Source: Bacteroides sp.
Lineage (GTDB): Bacteria; Bacteroidota; Bacteroidia; Bacteroidales; Bacteroidaceae
Reading direction: 5' to 3'
Assembly (NCBI GenBank): GCA_015060735.1
Contig: SUXX01000002.1
Span: 1 to 64,000 of the forward strand
DNA: 64,000 nucleotides
A program made the position numbers and the translations under genes. Below are positions 8,861 to 17,433 of the stretch, one piece after another. Position 1 is the stretch's first letter; the number at the start of each line of letters is the position of its first letter. The notes beneath the pieces are model-generated. The model saw only the letters and a program-made list of their open reading frames with translations. It made no database searches and was not told the DNA's origin.

Positions 8861-9805
8861 ATGAGCAAAGCATTAACAGCTACTGAATTTAACTTTCCGG
8901 GACAGAAAAGCGTGTACCACGGTAAAGTGCGTGATGTTTATAACATCAATGATGAAAAGTTAGTGATGGTCGCAACCGACCGTATCTCGGCATTCGACGT
9001 AGTGCTCCCGAAGGGCATCCCTTACAAGGGACAGATGTTGAACCAAATTGCCGCCAAGTTCCTTGATGCCACTACCGACATCTGCCCGAACTGGAAGCTC
9101 GCTACTCCCGACCCGATGGTAACTGTAGGCGTGATGTGCCAAGGTTTCCCGGTAGAGATGATTGTACGTGGCTATCTTTGTGGTTCTGCTTGGCGTGCCT
9201 ACAAGAGCGGTGTACGCGAAATCTGTGGCGTGAAGCTCCCCGAAGGAATGCGTGAAAACGAAAAGTTCCCGACCCCTATCATCACTCCGACCACCAAGGC
9301 CGAAATGGGTCTCCACGACGAAGACATCTCGAAGGAAGAAATCTTGAAGCAAGGCTTGGCTACTCCGGAAGAATACGAAACGCTGGAAAAATATACCTTG
9401 GCCTTGTTCGAAAGAGGTACTCAGATTGCTGCTGAACGTGGCTTGATTCTCGTGGATACTAAATACGAATTCGGTAAGCACAACGGCACCATCTACTTGA
9501 TGGACGAAATCCACACTCCGGACTCCAGCCGTTACTTCTATGCAGAAGGTTATCAAGAACGTTTCGAAAAGGGCGAAGCACAAAAGCAGCTCTCTAAGGA
9601 ATTCGTGCGTGAATGGTTGATGGACAATGGTTTCCAAGGCAAGGAAGGTCAGCAAGTGCCTGAAATGACTGACGAAATCGTGAACTCTATCAGCGAACGC
9701 TACATGGAGTTGTTCGAAAGCATCACCGGCGAAAAGTTCGTGAAGGCCGATGTGGATAGCATCGCTGAACGCATTGAAAAGAATGTTACTGAATATTTGA
9801 AATAA
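8861..9805 (+). CDS. purC: Phosphoribosylaminoimidazole-succinocarboxamide synthase
   Basis: 314 residues, the longer (plant/yeast-like) SAICAR synthase type. It joins aspartate to CAIR with ATP in purine biosynthesis. Markers: [10 protein letters not shown] and [10 protein letters not shown] near the N terminus, the [15 protein letters not shown] segment, and [11 protein letters not shown] followed by [11 protein letters not shown]. It starts 29 bp after phoH and ends one base before menG. Confidence 0.96.
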   Translation: MSKALTATEFNFPGQKSVYHGKVRDVYNINDEKLVMVATDRISAFDVVLPKGIPYKGQMLNQIAAKFLDATTDICPNWKLATPDPMVTVGVMCQGFPVEMIVRGYLCGSAWRAYKSGVREICGVKLPEGMRENEKFPTPIITPTTKAEMGLHDEDISKEEILKQGLATPEEYETLEKYTLALFERGTQIAAERGLILVDTKYEFGKHNGTIYLMDEIHTPDSSRYFYAEGYQERFEKGEAQKQLSKEFVREWLMDNGFQGKEGQQVPEMTDEIVNSISERYMELFESITGEKFVKADVDSIAERIEKNVTEYLK

Positions 9806-9806
9806 G

Positions 9807-10547
9807 ATGACGAATTACCCACAAGAAAGCATCAAGCCTTACAACGAGGAGGAAAAGAAAAGCGTGCAGGTGGAGCGAATGTTCGACAACATCGCCCCGG
9901 CTTATGACCAACTGAACCATACCCTTTCGTGGGGCATCGACAAGAGTTGGCGAAAGAAAGCCATCAACTGGCTCAAGCCTTTCCAGCCTCAACGGATGAT
10001 GGACGTGGCCACCGGCACGGGTGACTTCGCCATCCAAGCCTGCCGTGTGCTCAACCCTCAGGAACTAATAGGCACCGACATCAGCGAGGGCATGATGAAT
10101 GTGGGACGTCAGAAAGTGAAAGATGCAGGATTGGAGGGCCGTATCTCCTTCGCCAAGGAGGACTGTACTGCCCTCACCTTTCCTGACAAACGCTTCGATG
10201 CCATCACCGTGGCATTCGGAGTACGCAACTTCGAAGACCTAGACAAGGGATTGAGAGAAATGCATCGAGTGCTCGACACAAATGGAAAACTCGTTATCCT
10301 CGAACTTTCCGAGCCCGATTGGTTCCCCATGAAGCAACTCTATGCCCTCTATTCCAAGGTGGTCATCCCAACACTGGGCAAGCTCCTCTCGAAAGACCGG
10401 AGTGCCTATACTTATTTGCCTCAGTCCATCAAGGCCTTTCCGCAAGGCAAGGTGATGCAAGGAATCATTCAGAAGGCCGGCTTCAGCGAAGTACAATTCA
10501 AGCGACTGACCTTGGGTATCTGTACCCTTTACACCGCAACTAAATAA
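9807..10547 (+). CDS. menG: Demethylmenaquinone methyltransferase (MenG/UbiE)
   Basis: 246-residue class I SAM methyltransferase that performs the last step of menaquinone synthesis. Markers: [24 protein letters not shown], the SAM-binding [10 protein letters not shown] near residue 65, and the family segment [14 protein letters not shown] near residue 135. The ATG lies one base after the purC stop, so the two are cotranscribed and probably coupled. Bacteroides use menaquinone, so the MenG role is favoured over UbiE. Confidence 0.94.
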   Translation: MTNYPQESIKPYNEEEKKSVQVERMFDNIAPAYDQLNHTLSWGIDKSWRKKAINWLKPFQPQRMMDVATGTGDFAIQACRVLNPQELIGTDISEGMMNVGRQKVKDAGLEGRISFAKEDCTALTFPDKRFDAITVAFGVRNFEDLDKGLREMHRVLDTNGKLVILELSEPDWFPMKQLYALYSKVVIPTLGKLLSKDRSAYTYLPQSIKAFPQGKVMQGIIQKAGFSEVQFKRLTLGICTLYTATK

Positions 10548-10564
10548 TTAAAAGACATAACCCT

Positions 10565-11305
10565 ATGAATAAATTCGGTTTGATAGGCTATCCGCTCGGA
10601 CATTCCTTCTCAAAGAACTTCTTCAATCAGAAGTTCCAATCCGAGGGCATTGATGCCGAGTATGTCAACTTTGAAATCCCGACCATCGGCGAAGTGACAA
10701 ACATCCTTTTGAATAATCCCGACTTATGTGGATTGAACGTAACCATTCCTTATAAGGAACAAGTCATCCCCTATTTGGACGAACTGGATGCCGATGCTAA
10801 AGCCATTGGTGCCGTGAACGTCATCAAGATTCGCCGACAGAAAGGAAAACTTAAACTGATTGGTTACAACTCGGACATCATCGGATTCACAGACTCCATC
10901 GAGCCGTTATTGGAACCTCAGCACAAGAAAGCCCTGATACTGGGAACTGGTGGTGCCTCGAAAGCCATCTACCACGGTTTGAAGAAACTTGGCGTAGAAG
11001 CCAAGTTCGTGACACGCACTCCCAAGGAAGGTATGTTCACTTACGAAGACCTGACAAAGGAGGTGATGGATGAATACAAAGTCATCGTGAATTGCACCCC
11101 CGTGGGTATGTACCCCCGTGCCAACGAATATCCCAACATCCCTTACGAATATCTCACCCCTAAGCACCTGTTGTACGATTTGTTGTATAATCCGGATACC
11201 ACCCTCTTCATGAAGAAGGGAGCCGACAAGGGTGCCGTAGTAAAGAACGGACTTGAGATGTTGTTGTTGCAGGCTTTTGCGGCTTGGGACATTTGGAATG
11301 AATGA
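10565..11305 (+). CDS. aroE: Shikimate dehydrogenase
   Basis: 246 residues, a compact shikimate dehydrogenase (3-dehydroshikimate to shikimate, NADPH-dependent). Seen are IGYPLGHSFSKNFFNQKF at the N terminus, the catalytic lysine in NVTIPYKE near residue 64, and the nucleotide-binding ILGTGGASKAI near residue 120. Length is a little below the common 270. It shares the aromatic pathway with aroC about 3 kb downstream. Confidence 0.94.
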   Translation: MNKFGLIGYPLGHSFSKNFFNQKFQSEGIDAEYVNFEIPTIGEVTNILLNNPDLCGLNVTIPYKEQVIPYLDELDADAKAIGAVNVIKIRRQKGKLKLIGYNSDIIGFTDSIEPLLEPQHKKALILGTGGASKAIYHGLKKLGVEAKFVTRTPKEGMFTYEDLTKEVMDEYKVIVNCTPVGMYPRANEYPNIPYEYLTPKHLLYDLLYNPDTTLFMKKGADKGAVVKNGLEMLLLQAFAAWDIWNE

Positions 11306-11326
11306 TTAAAATACGTTTCTCACACC

Positions 11327-11406
11327 GTGTCATCTTGAGCAGCACAAAGGGTCTGAAGACATAAACGTATATGTTCACAGATGCTTCACTTCGTTCAGAA
11401 TAACAC
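11327..11406. repeat. GTGTCATCCTGAG palindromic repeat, copy 2 (diverged)
   Basis: Starts CGTGTCATCTTGAGCAGC and ends CGTTCAGAATAACAC. Both ends carry substitutions relative to the other copies. Confidence 0.7.
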
Positions 11407-11440
11407 CTAATTAGAAGCGTACGAAGAAAGGACAAATAGC

Positions 11441-12388
11441 GTGAGGAAAAAGATACTTTTAAGCATAAGCATCACCTTAGTGGTTTTGGTCGCCCTCCTA
11501 TGGTCGGCCAGTTCCTTTATGCTCGATTTTTCCCTCAGTCCTGCCAATCGGGGGAAGGACTTGCAAGGTTCGTGGGAGTATATGTTCCAGAACTATCCCG
11601 AGCTTGAAGCCTGGCGAGACAGCCTCGTGCAAGCCGGTGCCCTGAAAGATACCTTTATCTATGCTCCCGACGAAAAACGTCTGCACGCCTTTTACATAGC
11701 CGCACCATCCTCTACTCCAAAGACCGCCGTCATTGTCCACGGATATACCGACAATGCCATCCGCATGATGATGATTGGCTACCTTTATAATAAGAGTTTA
11801 GGTTACAACATCCTCCTTCCCGACTTGCAATATAGCGGATTGAGCGATGGTGAGGCTTTCCAAATGGGCTGGCTCGACAGAAAGGATGTGATGCGATGGA
11901 TGGACGTAGCGAATGAAATCTTCGGCGACAGCACCCGGATGGTAGTACACGGTATATCGATGGGAGGTGCTACCACCATGATGGTTTCCGGTGAACCTCA
12001 ACCCGACTATGTAAAATGTTTCGTGGACGATTGTGGCTATACCTCCGTTTGGGACCAGTTCGGCAAGGAACTGAAAGAACAATTCGGTTTGCCTGAGTTT
12101 CCGCTGATGCATACCGCCAGTTGGTTGTGCGACTGGAAATATGGATGGAACTTTGCCGAGGCATCAGCCTTGGAGCAAGTAAAAAGATGTAAACTCCCCA
12201 TGCTTTTCATCCACGGAGACAAGGACGATTACGTGCCCACTTGGATGGTGTACGACCTCTACGAGGCCAAACCCGCCCCCAAGGAACTTTGGGTAGTGCC
12301 CGATGCCGACCACGCTACTTCGTATCGCCTCAATAAGGAAGAATACACCGAAAAAGTGAAACAATTTACCGACAAGTACATTCAATGA
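11441..12388 (+). CDS. Membrane-anchored alpha/beta hydrolase
   Basis: 315 residues starting with GTG; no in-frame ATG lies between the upstream repeat and this codon. An N-terminal hydrophobic helix (about residues 5-25) should anchor it with the catalytic domain outside the cytoplasm. The hydrolase core has VIVHGYTDN (oxyanion region), the nucleophile Ser in HGISMGGAT near residue 172, the acid in HGDKDDYVP and the histidine in DADHATSY. Substrate is unknown; the fold suits an esterase or peptidase. Its TGA overlaps the ATG of the TPM gene (ATGA), so the two are coupled. Confidence 0.85.
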   Translation: MRKKILLSISITLVVLVALLWSASSFMLDFSLSPANRGKDLQGSWEYMFQNYPELEAWRDSLVQAGALKDTFIYAPDEKRLHAFYIAAPSSTPKTAVIVHGYTDNAIRMMMIGYLYNKSLGYNILLPDLQYSGLSDGEAFQMGWLDRKDVMRWMDVANEIFGDSTRMVVHGISMGGATTMMVSGEPQPDYVKCFVDDCGYTSVWDQFGKELKEQFGLPEFPLMHTASWLCDWKYGWNFAEASALEQVKRCKLPMLFIHGDKDDYVPTWMVYDLYEAKPAPKELWVVPDADHATSYRLNKEEYTEKVKQFTDKYIQ

Positions 12389-13395
12389 AGAAACTAACAT
12401 ATATCATTTCGTGTCATCCTAAGCAACGCGAAGGATCTGTTTGCACAAATATTCATGCGAACAGATTCTTCGTTACTCCGTTCCTCAGAATGACACGAGG
12501 GATGCTATTTTTGCTTATTCTGATATTAGGATGCCTCCCCCTCCAAGCCAAGGAATACACCGTCAAAGAGATCCCGATGGTGCATCTGCAAGACCGCACT
12601 CGCTATGTAAGCAATCCTGACGGCATTCTTTCCCCCTCGGCCGTAGCCGAGATGGACAAAATTCTATACGAATTGGAGCAGAAGACAGGCATACAGACCT
12701 TGGTGGTAGCCGTGACAGGCATCGAAGGCGGAGACTGCTTTGACTTTGCCTACCGATTGGGTAAGGAAATGGGTGTAGGACAGAAGGAGCGTGACAATGG
12801 TTTGGTGATTCTCCTTTCCACCGATGAGCGATGCATTCAGTTCGCTACGGGTTATGGATTAGAAGGCGTGTTACCCGATGCCATCTGCAAACGCATCCAA
12901 AACCGATACATGGTTGAACATCTTGGCAAGGACGATTGGGATGCCGGTATGATAGCGGGCATCCGTGCCGTAAATGGTTATCTGGACGGTTCGATGGAAA
13001 ATATCGGAGGAGAAGAAGAGGGTGACGACACGGCCTTAATCATCTTCTTGGTCTTGTTCCTCGGAGGTATCGTTGGTATCATTGCCCTCGTTGTTATTTT
13101 CGGCAACCGATGTCCGAAGTGCAAAAAACGCCACGCTCTACACCGTATTTCCTCGCAAGTGATTTCACGTAAGTTCGGTGTAATTACATCGGAGGTGACC
13201 TATATTTGTAAATATTGTGGGCATCGGGTAACGATGAAGGAACAATCTTCCGACCCCAATTTCCGTGGTCCTCGTAATGGTGGTCCTACCATCTTCATGG
13301 GTGGCGGAGGCTTTGGCCGAGGTGGTGGAGGTTTCAGCGGAGGAAGCTTCGGAGGCGGTAGTTTCGGAGGCGGAGGAGCAGGAAGCCGTTTTTAG
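12385..13395 (+). CDS. TPM-domain (YgcG family) membrane protein with repeat inserted in signal peptide
   Basis: 336 residues as drawn. A TPM domain (about residues 75-205, starting YVSNPDGILS) is followed by a transmembrane helix near 220-245. A zinc-ribbon-like part (CPKC ... CKYC) comes next, and the protein ends in a glycine-rich tail. The upstream neighbour's stop overlaps ATG 12385 as ATGA, so 12385 looks like the ancestral start. The first eight residues (MKKLTYII) then run into a 30-residue stretch encoded by palindromic repeat copy 3, and the hydrophobic signal core (GMLFLLILILGCL) resumes after it. The frame stays open. Translation may instead start at 12490 or 12502, which would give a normal signal peptide. 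It is paired with lemA; TPM/LemA pairs are common, with unclear envelope roles. Confidence 0.8.
   Translation: MKKLTYIISCHPKQREGSVCTNIHANRFFVTPFLRMTRGMLFLLILILGCLPLQAKEYTVKEIPMVHLQDRTRYVSNPDGILSPSAVAEMDKILYELEQKTGIQTLVVAVTGIEGGDCFDFAYRLGKEMGVGQKERDNGLVILLSTDERCIQFATGYGLEGVLPDAICKRIQNRYMVEHLGKDDWDAGMIAGIRAVNGYLDGSMENIGGEEEGDDTALIIFLVLFLGGIVGIIALVVIFGNRCPKCKKRHALHRISSQVISRKFGVITSEVTYICKYCGHRVTMKEQSSDPNFRGPRNGGPTIFMGGGGFGRGGGGFSGGSFGGGSFGGGGAGSRF
12410..12497. repeat. GTGTCATCCTGAG palindromic repeat, copy 3, inside the TPM reading frame
   Basis: Ends CGTGTCATCCTAAGCAACG and CTCAGAATGACACG. It lies within the 5' part of the TPM gene and is read through in frame. Confidence 0.8.
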
Positions 13396-13404
13396 GCTCT
13401 GCTC

Positions 13405-13487
13405 CGTGTCATCTTGAGCAACGCGAAGGAACTGAATACACCAAGTAGATGCACACAGATTCTTCGGACCAGTCTTCAGAATGACAC
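13405..13487. repeat. GTGTCATCCTGAG palindromic repeat, copy 4
   Basis: CGTGTCATCTTGAGCAACG at the left and CTTCAGAATGACAC at the right, in the gap between the TPM gene and lemA. Confidence 0.75.
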
Positions 13488-13531
13488 ATCATAGAGAACA
13501 AATAAAAGAAAACAATAATTAGTACAGAAAT

Positions 13532-14113
13532 ATGAAGAAATCAACAATTATCCTGATTGCAGTAATCGCAATCGCAGCCATTTGGGGCATCAGTGCTTAC
13601 AATGGTTTGGTGAAGATGGACGAGTCGGTGAATACCGCTTGGAGTAACGTGGAAAACCAGTACCAACGTCGTGCAGACTTGATTCCTAATCTAGTGAATA
13701 CCGTAAAGGGCTATGCCGCTCACGAAAAGGAAACTTTGGAAGCAGTATTGGCAGCCCGCTCAAAGGCCACCCAAATGACTATCGACCCTGAAAACCTAAC
13801 TCCTGAAAAACTTCAAGAATATCAAAAGGCACAGGGTGAAATCGGTGCAGCATTGGGTCGCTTGCTCGCCATCACCGAAGCTTATCCTGACTTAAAGGCC
13901 AACCAGAACTTTATGGAACTACAGGCTCAACTGGAAGGTACCGAAAATCGCATCAGTGTAGAACGCCGCAACTTCAACGAAGTGGCACGTACTTATAATA
14001 CTTCTATCCGTACATTCCCGAAGGCCATCATTGCTGGCATGTGCGGTTTCGAAAAGCGTCCGTACTTCGAAGCTGAAGAAGGTGCCAACAAGGCTCCGGA
14101 AGTGAAGTTCTAA
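13532..14113 (+). CDS. lemA: LemA family protein
   Basis: 193 residues. One N-terminal transmembrane helix (about residues 5-22) is followed by a helical domain with the LemA hallmarks AYNGLVKMDESVNTAWSNVE and RRADLIPNLVNTVKGYA. Family length is typically 185-195. LemA proteins sit in the inner membrane with the helical bundle outside; function is poorly defined. It follows a TPM-domain gene, the usual partner. Confidence 0.93.
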   Translation: MKKSTIILIAVIAIAAIWGISAYNGLVKMDESVNTAWSNVENQYQRRADLIPNLVNTVKGYAAHEKETLEAVLAARSKATQMTIDPENLTPEKLQEYQKAQGEIGAALGRLLAITEAYPDLKANQNFMELQAQLEGTENRISVERRNFNEVARTYNTSIRTFPKAIIAGMCGFEKRPYFEAEEGANKAPEVKF

Positions 14114-14134
14114 GGATTTAAAGACCATTCTTGC

Positions 14135-14173
14135 CGTGTCATCCTTCGTCACTACGTTCCTCAGAATGACACG
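14135..14173. repeat. GTGTCATCCT palindromic repeat, copy 5 (short form)
   Basis: A 39-bp version: CGTGTCATCC at the left, CGTTCCTCAGAATGACACG at the right, with the middle missing. It lies between lemA and aroC. Confidence 0.7.
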
Positions 14174-14197
14174 GACGAGTAAAAACAAAACAAAACT

Positions 14198-15274
14198 ATG
14201 TTCAACTCATTTGGAAATATCTTCCGCCTCACCAGTTTTGGCGAATCACACGGACCGGGCGTGGGCGGAGTCATCGATGGATTTCCTGCTGGCATCATCA
14301 TCGATATGGACTTCGTGCAACAGGAACTGAACCGTCGCCGACCGGGACAATCCCTGCTCACCACCAGCCGACAGGAACCGGACAAGGTGGAATTCCTTTC
14401 AGGCATCTTCGAGGGGAAATCGACTGGATGCCCCATCGGATTCATCGTATGGAACAAAAACCAACATTCCAACGACTATGAAAACATCCGTAACCTCTAC
14501 CGCCCCTCGCACGCCGACTATACCTATCAGCAAAAATACGGTATCCGCGACCATCGGGGAGGCGGACGTTCATCGGCCCGCGAAACCATCAGCCGTGTCG
14601 TGGCAGGAGCCTTGGCCAAGTTAGCCTTGAAACAACTCGGAATCAATGTTACGGCCTATACCTCGCAGGTAGGTAGTATCCAACTTGACAATAATTATAA
14701 AGAGTATGACCTCAATCTGATTGAGACGAACGACGTACGTTGCCCCGACCCGGTGAAAGCCGAGGAAATGGCAACCCTCATCAAGCAAGTAAAGGCAGAT
14801 GGCGATACCATCGGCGGTGTGATAACCTGTGTCATCCAGGGATGCCCCGTGGGATTGGGACAACCGGCCTTTGGCAAACTTCATGCTGCCCTTGGCCATG
14901 CGATGCTTAGCATCAATGCCGTTAAAGGTTTTGCCTATGGAGAAGGTTTTGATTCCATGAATCTACGCGGAAGCCAGCAAAACGATGTGTTCTATAATGA
15001 CCACGGACGCATAGCCACGCACACCAACCACTCAGGCGGCATCCAGGGTGGAATCAGCAACGGACAGGATATTTACTTCCGAGTGGCATTTAAGCCCGTA
15101 GCCACGCTCTTGATGGAACAACATACGGTAAACATTGACGGCATAGATACCACCATGAAAGCCAAAGGGCGTCACGACCCATGCGTCTTGCCCCGTGCAG
15201 TGCCCATCGTGGAAGCTATGACAGCGATGACAATACTCGACTATTATTTGATTAACCGCACCACACTGTTGTAA
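14198..15274 (+). CDS. aroC: Chorismate synthase
   Basis: 358 residues. It converts EPSP to chorismate with reduced FMN, the last step of the shikimate pathway. Seen are the signature [15 protein letters not shown] near residue 14, [13 protein letters not shown] near residue 120, and a C-terminal [16 protein letters not shown]. It lies in the same orientation as aroE upstream. Confidence 0.97.
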   Translation: MFNSFGNIFRLTSFGESHGPGVGGVIDGFPAGIIIDMDFVQQELNRRRPGQSLLTTSRQEPDKVEFLSGIFEGKSTGCPIGFIVWNKNQHSNDYENIRNLYRPSHADYTYQQKYGIRDHRGGGRSSARETISRVVAGALAKLALKQLGINVTAYTSQVGSIQLDNNYKEYDLNLIETNDVRCPDPVKAEEMATLIKQVKADGDTIGGVITCVIQGCPVGLGQPAFGKLHAALGHAMLSINAVKGFAYGEGFDSMNLRGSQQNDVFYNDHGRIATHTNHSGGIQGGISNGQDIYFRVAFKPVATLLMEQHTVNIDGIDTTMKAKGRHDPCVLPRAVPIVEAMTAMTILDYYLINRTTLL

Positions 15275-15308
15275 ATTCATTCCCTTTGCGGAATCCAGAG
15301 TACTCCAT

Positions 15309-15341
15309 CGTGTCATCCTGAGCAATGCTCAGAATGACACG
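15309..15341. repeat. GTGTCATCCTGAG palindromic repeat, copy 6 (minimal)
   Basis: A 33-bp near-perfect palindrome: CGTGTCATCCTGAGCA joined directly to TGCTCAGAATGACACG with one mismatch. It is the minimal core of the family and could form a hairpin after aroC. Confidence 0.8.
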
Positions 15342-15430
15342 ATGTGTTATTAATATAACACTTTTATCTATTTTTATTTTCCCAACTCCCACAAAAGCAT
15401 TACCTTTATCCATCAATAAAACTTAATTCT

Positions 15431-16789
15431 ATGGAAGTAAAACAATACATTCAAGAAAACGAGGCACGGTTTATGGACGAACTGTTCAGCCTCATCCGCA
15501 TCCCTAGTATCAGTGCTTTACCGCAACATAAGGACGATATGTTGGCTTGTGCCGAACGTTGGAAAGAACTTCTCCTCGAAGCCGGTGCTGACGAAGCCAT
15601 GGTAATGCCTTCGCAAGGCAATCCATTAGTCTTCGCACAAAAACATATCAGCGATGACGCACCTACCGTACTCATCTATGCCCACTATGACGTAATGCCT
15701 GCCGAGCCTTTGGAACTTTGGAAGAGCGAACCATTCGAACCTGAAATCCGTGACGGACGTATCTGGGCACGTGGTGCCGATGATGACAAGGGTCAGGGCA
15801 TGATTCAAGCCAAGGCTTTTGAATACGTAGTGAAAAAAGGCTTGCTGAAACATAATGTAAAATTCATCTTCGAAGGCGAAGAAGAAATCGGTTCACCAAG
15901 TTTGAATGCCTTCATCAAGGAACATAAGGAACTTTTAAAAGCCGATGTTATTTTGGTTTCCGACACCTCAATGCTCGGTGCCGAATTGCCATCATTGACT
16001 ACCGGCCTCCGCGGTTTGGCTTATTGGGAAATTGAAGTAACCGGTCCTAACCGCGACTTGCATTCAGGTCATTTCGGTGGTGCCGTAGCCAATCCTATCA
16101 ACACGCTCTGTGACCTCATCTCGAAGGTGGTGGACGAAGACGGACGCATCACCATTCCTCACTTCTACGACAAAGTGGAAGAAGTGCCGGCTGCTGAACG
16201 TGAAATGATTGCCCAGATTCCATTCGATGAACAAAAGTATATGGATGCCATCGGTGTGAAGCAGTTAAAGGGCGAAAAGGGCTACTCTACTCTTGAACGT
16301 AACAGCTGTCGCCCATCGTTCGACGTGTGTGGTATTTGGGGCGGTTATACCGGTGAAGGCTCGAAGACCGTTCTCCCATCGAAAGCGTACGCCAAGGTAT
16401 CTTGTCGTTTAGTTCCTCACCAGGATCATGAAACAATTTCGAAGTTATTTGTTAATTATATAAACGATATTGCCCCCGACTATGTACAAGTAAAAGTCAC
16501 TCCGATGCACGGTGGCGAAGGCTACGTTTGTCCGATAACCCTCCCGGCTTATCAAGCAGCCGAAAAGGGATTCACCAAAGCATTCGGCAAGAAACCGTTG
16601 GCAGTGCGTAGAGGTGGTAGTATTCCTATCATCAGCGACTTTGAACGCATTCTCGGAATCAAGACCGTACTGATGGGCTTCGGGCTCGAAGCGGATGCCA
16701 TTCACTCGCCTAACGAAAGCTTCTCGCTAGATATGTTCCGCAAAGGCATTGAGGCAGTAGTGGAATTCCATTTGAATTATAGCAAATAA
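15431..16789 (+). CDS. M20 family dipeptidase
   Basis: 452 residues of the M20/ArgE/DapE/CPG2 superfamily of di-zinc peptidases. Seen are HYDVMPAEP (first metal ligand), WARGADDDKGQ (bridging Asp), FEGEEEIGSP (general base Glu and Zn ligand), and a C-terminal IHSPNE histidine. The middle third is the dimerisation domain with HSGHFGGAV. No signal peptide is seen, so a cytosolic dipeptidase is likely. A weak -7-like TACCTTTA lies at 15401-15408. Confidence 0.92.
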   Translation: MEVKQYIQENEARFMDELFSLIRIPSISALPQHKDDMLACAERWKELLLEAGADEAMVMPSQGNPLVFAQKHISDDAPTVLIYAHYDVMPAEPLELWKSEPFEPEIRDGRIWARGADDDKGQGMIQAKAFEYVVKKGLLKHNVKFIFEGEEEIGSPSLNAFIKEHKELLKADVILVSDTSMLGAELPSLTTGLRGLAYWEIEVTGPNRDLHSGHFGGAVANPINTLCDLISKVVDEDGRITIPHFYDKVEEVPAAEREMIAQIPFDEQKYMDAIGVKQLKGEKGYSTLERNSCRPSFDVCGIWGGYTGEGSKTVLPSKAYAKVSCRLVPHQDHETISKLFVNYINDIAPDYVQVKVTPMHGGEGYVCPITLPAYQAAEKGFTKAFGKKPLAVRRGGSIPIISDFERILGIKTVLMGFGLEADAIHSPNESFSLDMFRKGIEAVVEFHLNYSK

Positions 16790-16798
16790 TATATTAAT

Positions 16799-17413
16799 AT
16801 GACAAAAACCATTGTAAGTGTAATCTTTCTGACCGCTTGTTTGCTACTAGGAAGTTGTACACCTATCCCCAAAGGTACCATGAAGAATATTTCAAATCAA
16901 ACGGTTCACACCATCATGAACCGTAAGAGCGTACGTTCGTATGCCAAGCAACCCATTGAAAAAGAGAAGATAGATACTCTCTTAAGAGCAGCCATGGCTG
17001 CTCCTACGGCTGTGAACAAACAACCCTGGGCCTTTGTAGTAATTGACGACCCACAAATCCTTGACAGTCTGGCAACGCAGCTTCCATACGCAAAGATGGC
17101 TGCCGAAGCCCCGCTTGCCATCGTCGTTTGTGGCGACCTCACCCAAACCCTTCGAGGAAATGATGACCCGTACTGGCCGCTCGATTGTTCGGCCGCCAGT
17201 GAAAACCTGCTACTGGCTGCCGAATCCATGGGATTGGGAGCCGTATGGACTGCCGTTTATCCGGAGAAGGACCGCATGGAAATTGTCAGCGAAATCTTGT
17301 CGCTACCCGAATACATCGTGCCCTTCAACTTGATTCCGGTTGGATATCCTAAACACCCGGAAGAGCCTAAAGACAAATTCAAGGAAGAGAACATTCACTA
17401 CAACCAATGGTAA
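16799..17413 (+). CDS. Nitroreductase family lipoprotein
   Basis: 204 residues. An N-terminal lipoprotein signal with lipobox LLGSC (Cys20) is followed by a nitroreductase domain. That domain has MNRKSVRSYAKQPI (FMN phosphate contact), AAPTAVNKQPWAFVV and the C-terminal GLGAVW segment. The family reduces nitro compounds, quinones or flavins using FMN. Most members are cytosolic; a lipid-anchored envelope copy is less common and raises the question of how FMN is loaded. It begins 9 bp after the dipeptidase gene. Confidence 0.85.
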   Translation: MTKTIVSVIFLTACLLLGSCTPIPKGTMKNISNQTVHTIMNRKSVRSYAKQPIEKEKIDTLLRAAMAAPTAVNKQPWAFVVIDDPQILDSLATQLPYAKMAAEAPLAIVVCGDLTQTLRGNDDPYWPLDCSAASENLLLAAESMGLGAVWTAVYPEKDRMEIVSEILSLPEYIVPFNLIPVGYPKHPEEPKDKFKEENIHYNQW

Positions 17414-17433
17414 ACCATAATCCTCCATACTAC

